7,707 nucleotides of DNA from Limnohabitans sp. (lineage in GTDB: Bacteria > Pseudomonadota > Gammaproteobacteria > Burkholderiales > Burkholderiaceae_C). The stretch's first letter is position 1. Every line of letters begins with the position of its first letter. Shown in pieces: positions 7,347 to 7,707 of the stretch. Where the stretch lies: NCBI GenBank assembly GCA_018883305.1, contig VEQI01000153.1:1-7707 (forward strand), in the 5' to 3' direction. The notes under the pieces were generated by a model. It was not told the origin of the DNA and ran no database searches. It saw only the letters and a program-made list of their open reading frames with translations. Position numbers and translations under genes: made by a program.

Positions 7347-7374
7347 AGCGGGGCCTTGCCCCGCTTTGTTTTGT
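7347..7374 (+). terminator. Rho-independent terminator after the FKBP gene
   Basis: A perfect eight-base stem, AGCGGGGC (7347-7354) with GCCCCGCT (7358-7365), closes a three-base CTT loop and is followed by the T-rich tail TTGTTTTGT (7366-7374). It begins 37 bases after the FKBP stop and separates this transcript from grpE. A smaller hairpin, CGGCA (7322-7326) with TGCCG (7336-7340), lies just before it and may be incidental. Confidence 0.92.
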
Positions 7375-7394
7375 CACTGATCAATTTTTTGCAA

Positions 7395-7415
7395 AACCCC
7401 TCTTGAAATGGGGTT
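7395..7415. repeat. Inverted repeat enclosing the grpE -35 element
   Basis: AACCCC (7395-7400) and GGGGTT (7410-7415) are perfect six-base inverted arms separated by nine bases, and CTTGAA lies inside the spacer. The nine-base spacer recalls the layout of the CIRCE operator bound by HrcA, but the arms do not match the CIRCE sequence (TTAGCACTC/GAGTGCTAA), so HrcA is not indicated. It may be an operator for another regulator or chance. Confidence 0.4.
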
Positions 7416-7428
7416 GGTCGCCCTCAGC
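7402..7428 (+). promoter_or_regulatory. Probable sigma-32 (RpoH) heat-shock promoter of grpE
   Basis: The -35 element CTTGAA (7402-7407) equals the core of the RpoH consensus CTTGAA. After a 13-base spacer comes CCCTCAGC (7421-7428), a partial match to the C-rich -10 consensus CCCCATNT. The spacer length is in the accepted range, and the site is 36 bases before the grpE start, just after a terminator. The weaker -10 match keeps this at moderate confidence. Heat-shock control is expected for grpE. Confidence 0.62.
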
Positions 7429-7463
7429 TTTGCTGAATGTCCGTCCAACAAGCCTTACAAAGC

Positions 7464-7707
7464 ATGTCAGAACCTACAGAAAAACAAGACCCCTCAGCCG
7501 CCGCCCCCTCTGCGGCCGACCATTTGGCCTCGCACATGGCGGGCATGGCGCCCGCTGCCGAAGCCCCCAGCCACGCCCAAGCGGCGACAGAACTCGACCC
7601 ATTGGCTGCAGCACAAGCCGAAGTGGCCACCTTGCAGGCCAAAGTCGCCGAGCTGCAAGACCAATACATGCGCGGCCAAGCCGACGTGCAAAACGCCCGT
7701 CGCCGTG
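7464..7707 (+). CDS. grpE: Nucleotide exchange factor GrpE (3' partial)
   Basis: The first 81 codons are visible before the right edge. GrpE releases ADP from the DnaK (Hsp70) chaperone so that it can cycle, and it acts in the cytoplasm as a dimer. Residues 1-45 are a low-complexity, Ala/Pro/acidic leader typical of the disordered GrpE N-terminus. From about residue 46 a heptad-like coiled coil begins (LAAAQAEVATLQAKVAELQ), leading into QYMRGQADVQNARRR (67-81), which corresponds to the conserved GrpE pattern of an Arg, Ala/Gly-Glu/Gln and an N-x-RRR end. The ATG at 7464 lacks a strong ribosome site (AAAG just before it) but fits the usual start MSE...; the heat-shock promoter lies 36 bases upstream. 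dnaK and dnaJ are expected downstream. No hrcA gene lies directly upstream, as it does in many other bacteria. Confidence 0.93.
   Translation, partial: MSEPTEKQDPSAAAPSAADHLASHMAGMAPAAEAPSHAQAATELDPLAAAQAEVATLQAKVAELQDQYMRGQADVQNARRR

Noticed and set aside
7395..7415. A CIRCE/HrcA operator upstream of grpE.
   Set aside because: The spacing of nine bases fits, but the arms AACCCC/GGGGTT do not resemble TTAGCACTC/GAGTGCTAA, so it is kept only as an unnamed inverted repeat.

Overview
The window is GC-rich, densely coded bacterial chromosome. The gene types, the codon use and the style of the intergenic repeat point to a betaproteobacterium of the order Burkholderiales, most likely near the Comamonadaceae; this is a judgement from memory of such sequences, not a search. 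There are seven genes: five complete, one cut by the left edge and one cut by the right edge.

Left block (1-2350, + strand). The C-terminal two thirds or so of a thiamine-diphosphate enzyme of the acetolactate synthase / benzoylformate decarboxylase superfamily is followed, with a 4-base GTGA overlap, by a major facilitator transporter of the oxalate/formate (monocarboxylate) porter type. The two are almost certainly co-transcribed, which suggests import or export of a carboxylate or 2-oxo acid handled by the enzyme.

Convergent gap (2351-2516). It holds an imperfect inverted-repeat element of the dispersed palindromic kind, with a degenerate extra copy of its left arm directly upstream. It separates the MFS gene from the TRAP operon and may work as a bidirectional terminator.

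Middle block (2517-5506, - strand). A two-gene TAXI-type TRAP transporter operon: a periplasmic solute-binding protein with a signal peptide and a good ribosome binding site, then a fused small-plus-large membrane permease, again joined by a 4-base ATGA overlap. This is a complete secondary transporter for an organic acid or amino acid; its substrate cannot be read from the sequence.

Right block (5637-7707, + strand). Divergent from the TRAP operon lies an SGNH/GDSL esterase with all catalytic blocks but no visible export signal. Next come a small single-domain FKBP prolyl isomerase, a strong intrinsic terminator, and the start of grpE, the DnaK nucleotide exchange factor, preceded by a sigma-32-like heat-shock promoter whose -35 region lies inside the loop of a small inverted repeat. 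grpE normally leads into dnaK and dnaJ, which should lie just beyond the right edge.

I see no CRISPR array, tRNA, rRNA, transposase, toxin-antitoxin pair or phage gene. The window looks like ordinary chromosomal metabolism, transport and chaperone genes. The points worth a second look are the intergenic repeat, the architecture of the grpE promoter, and the possible functional link between the TPP enzyme and its two neighbouring transporters.
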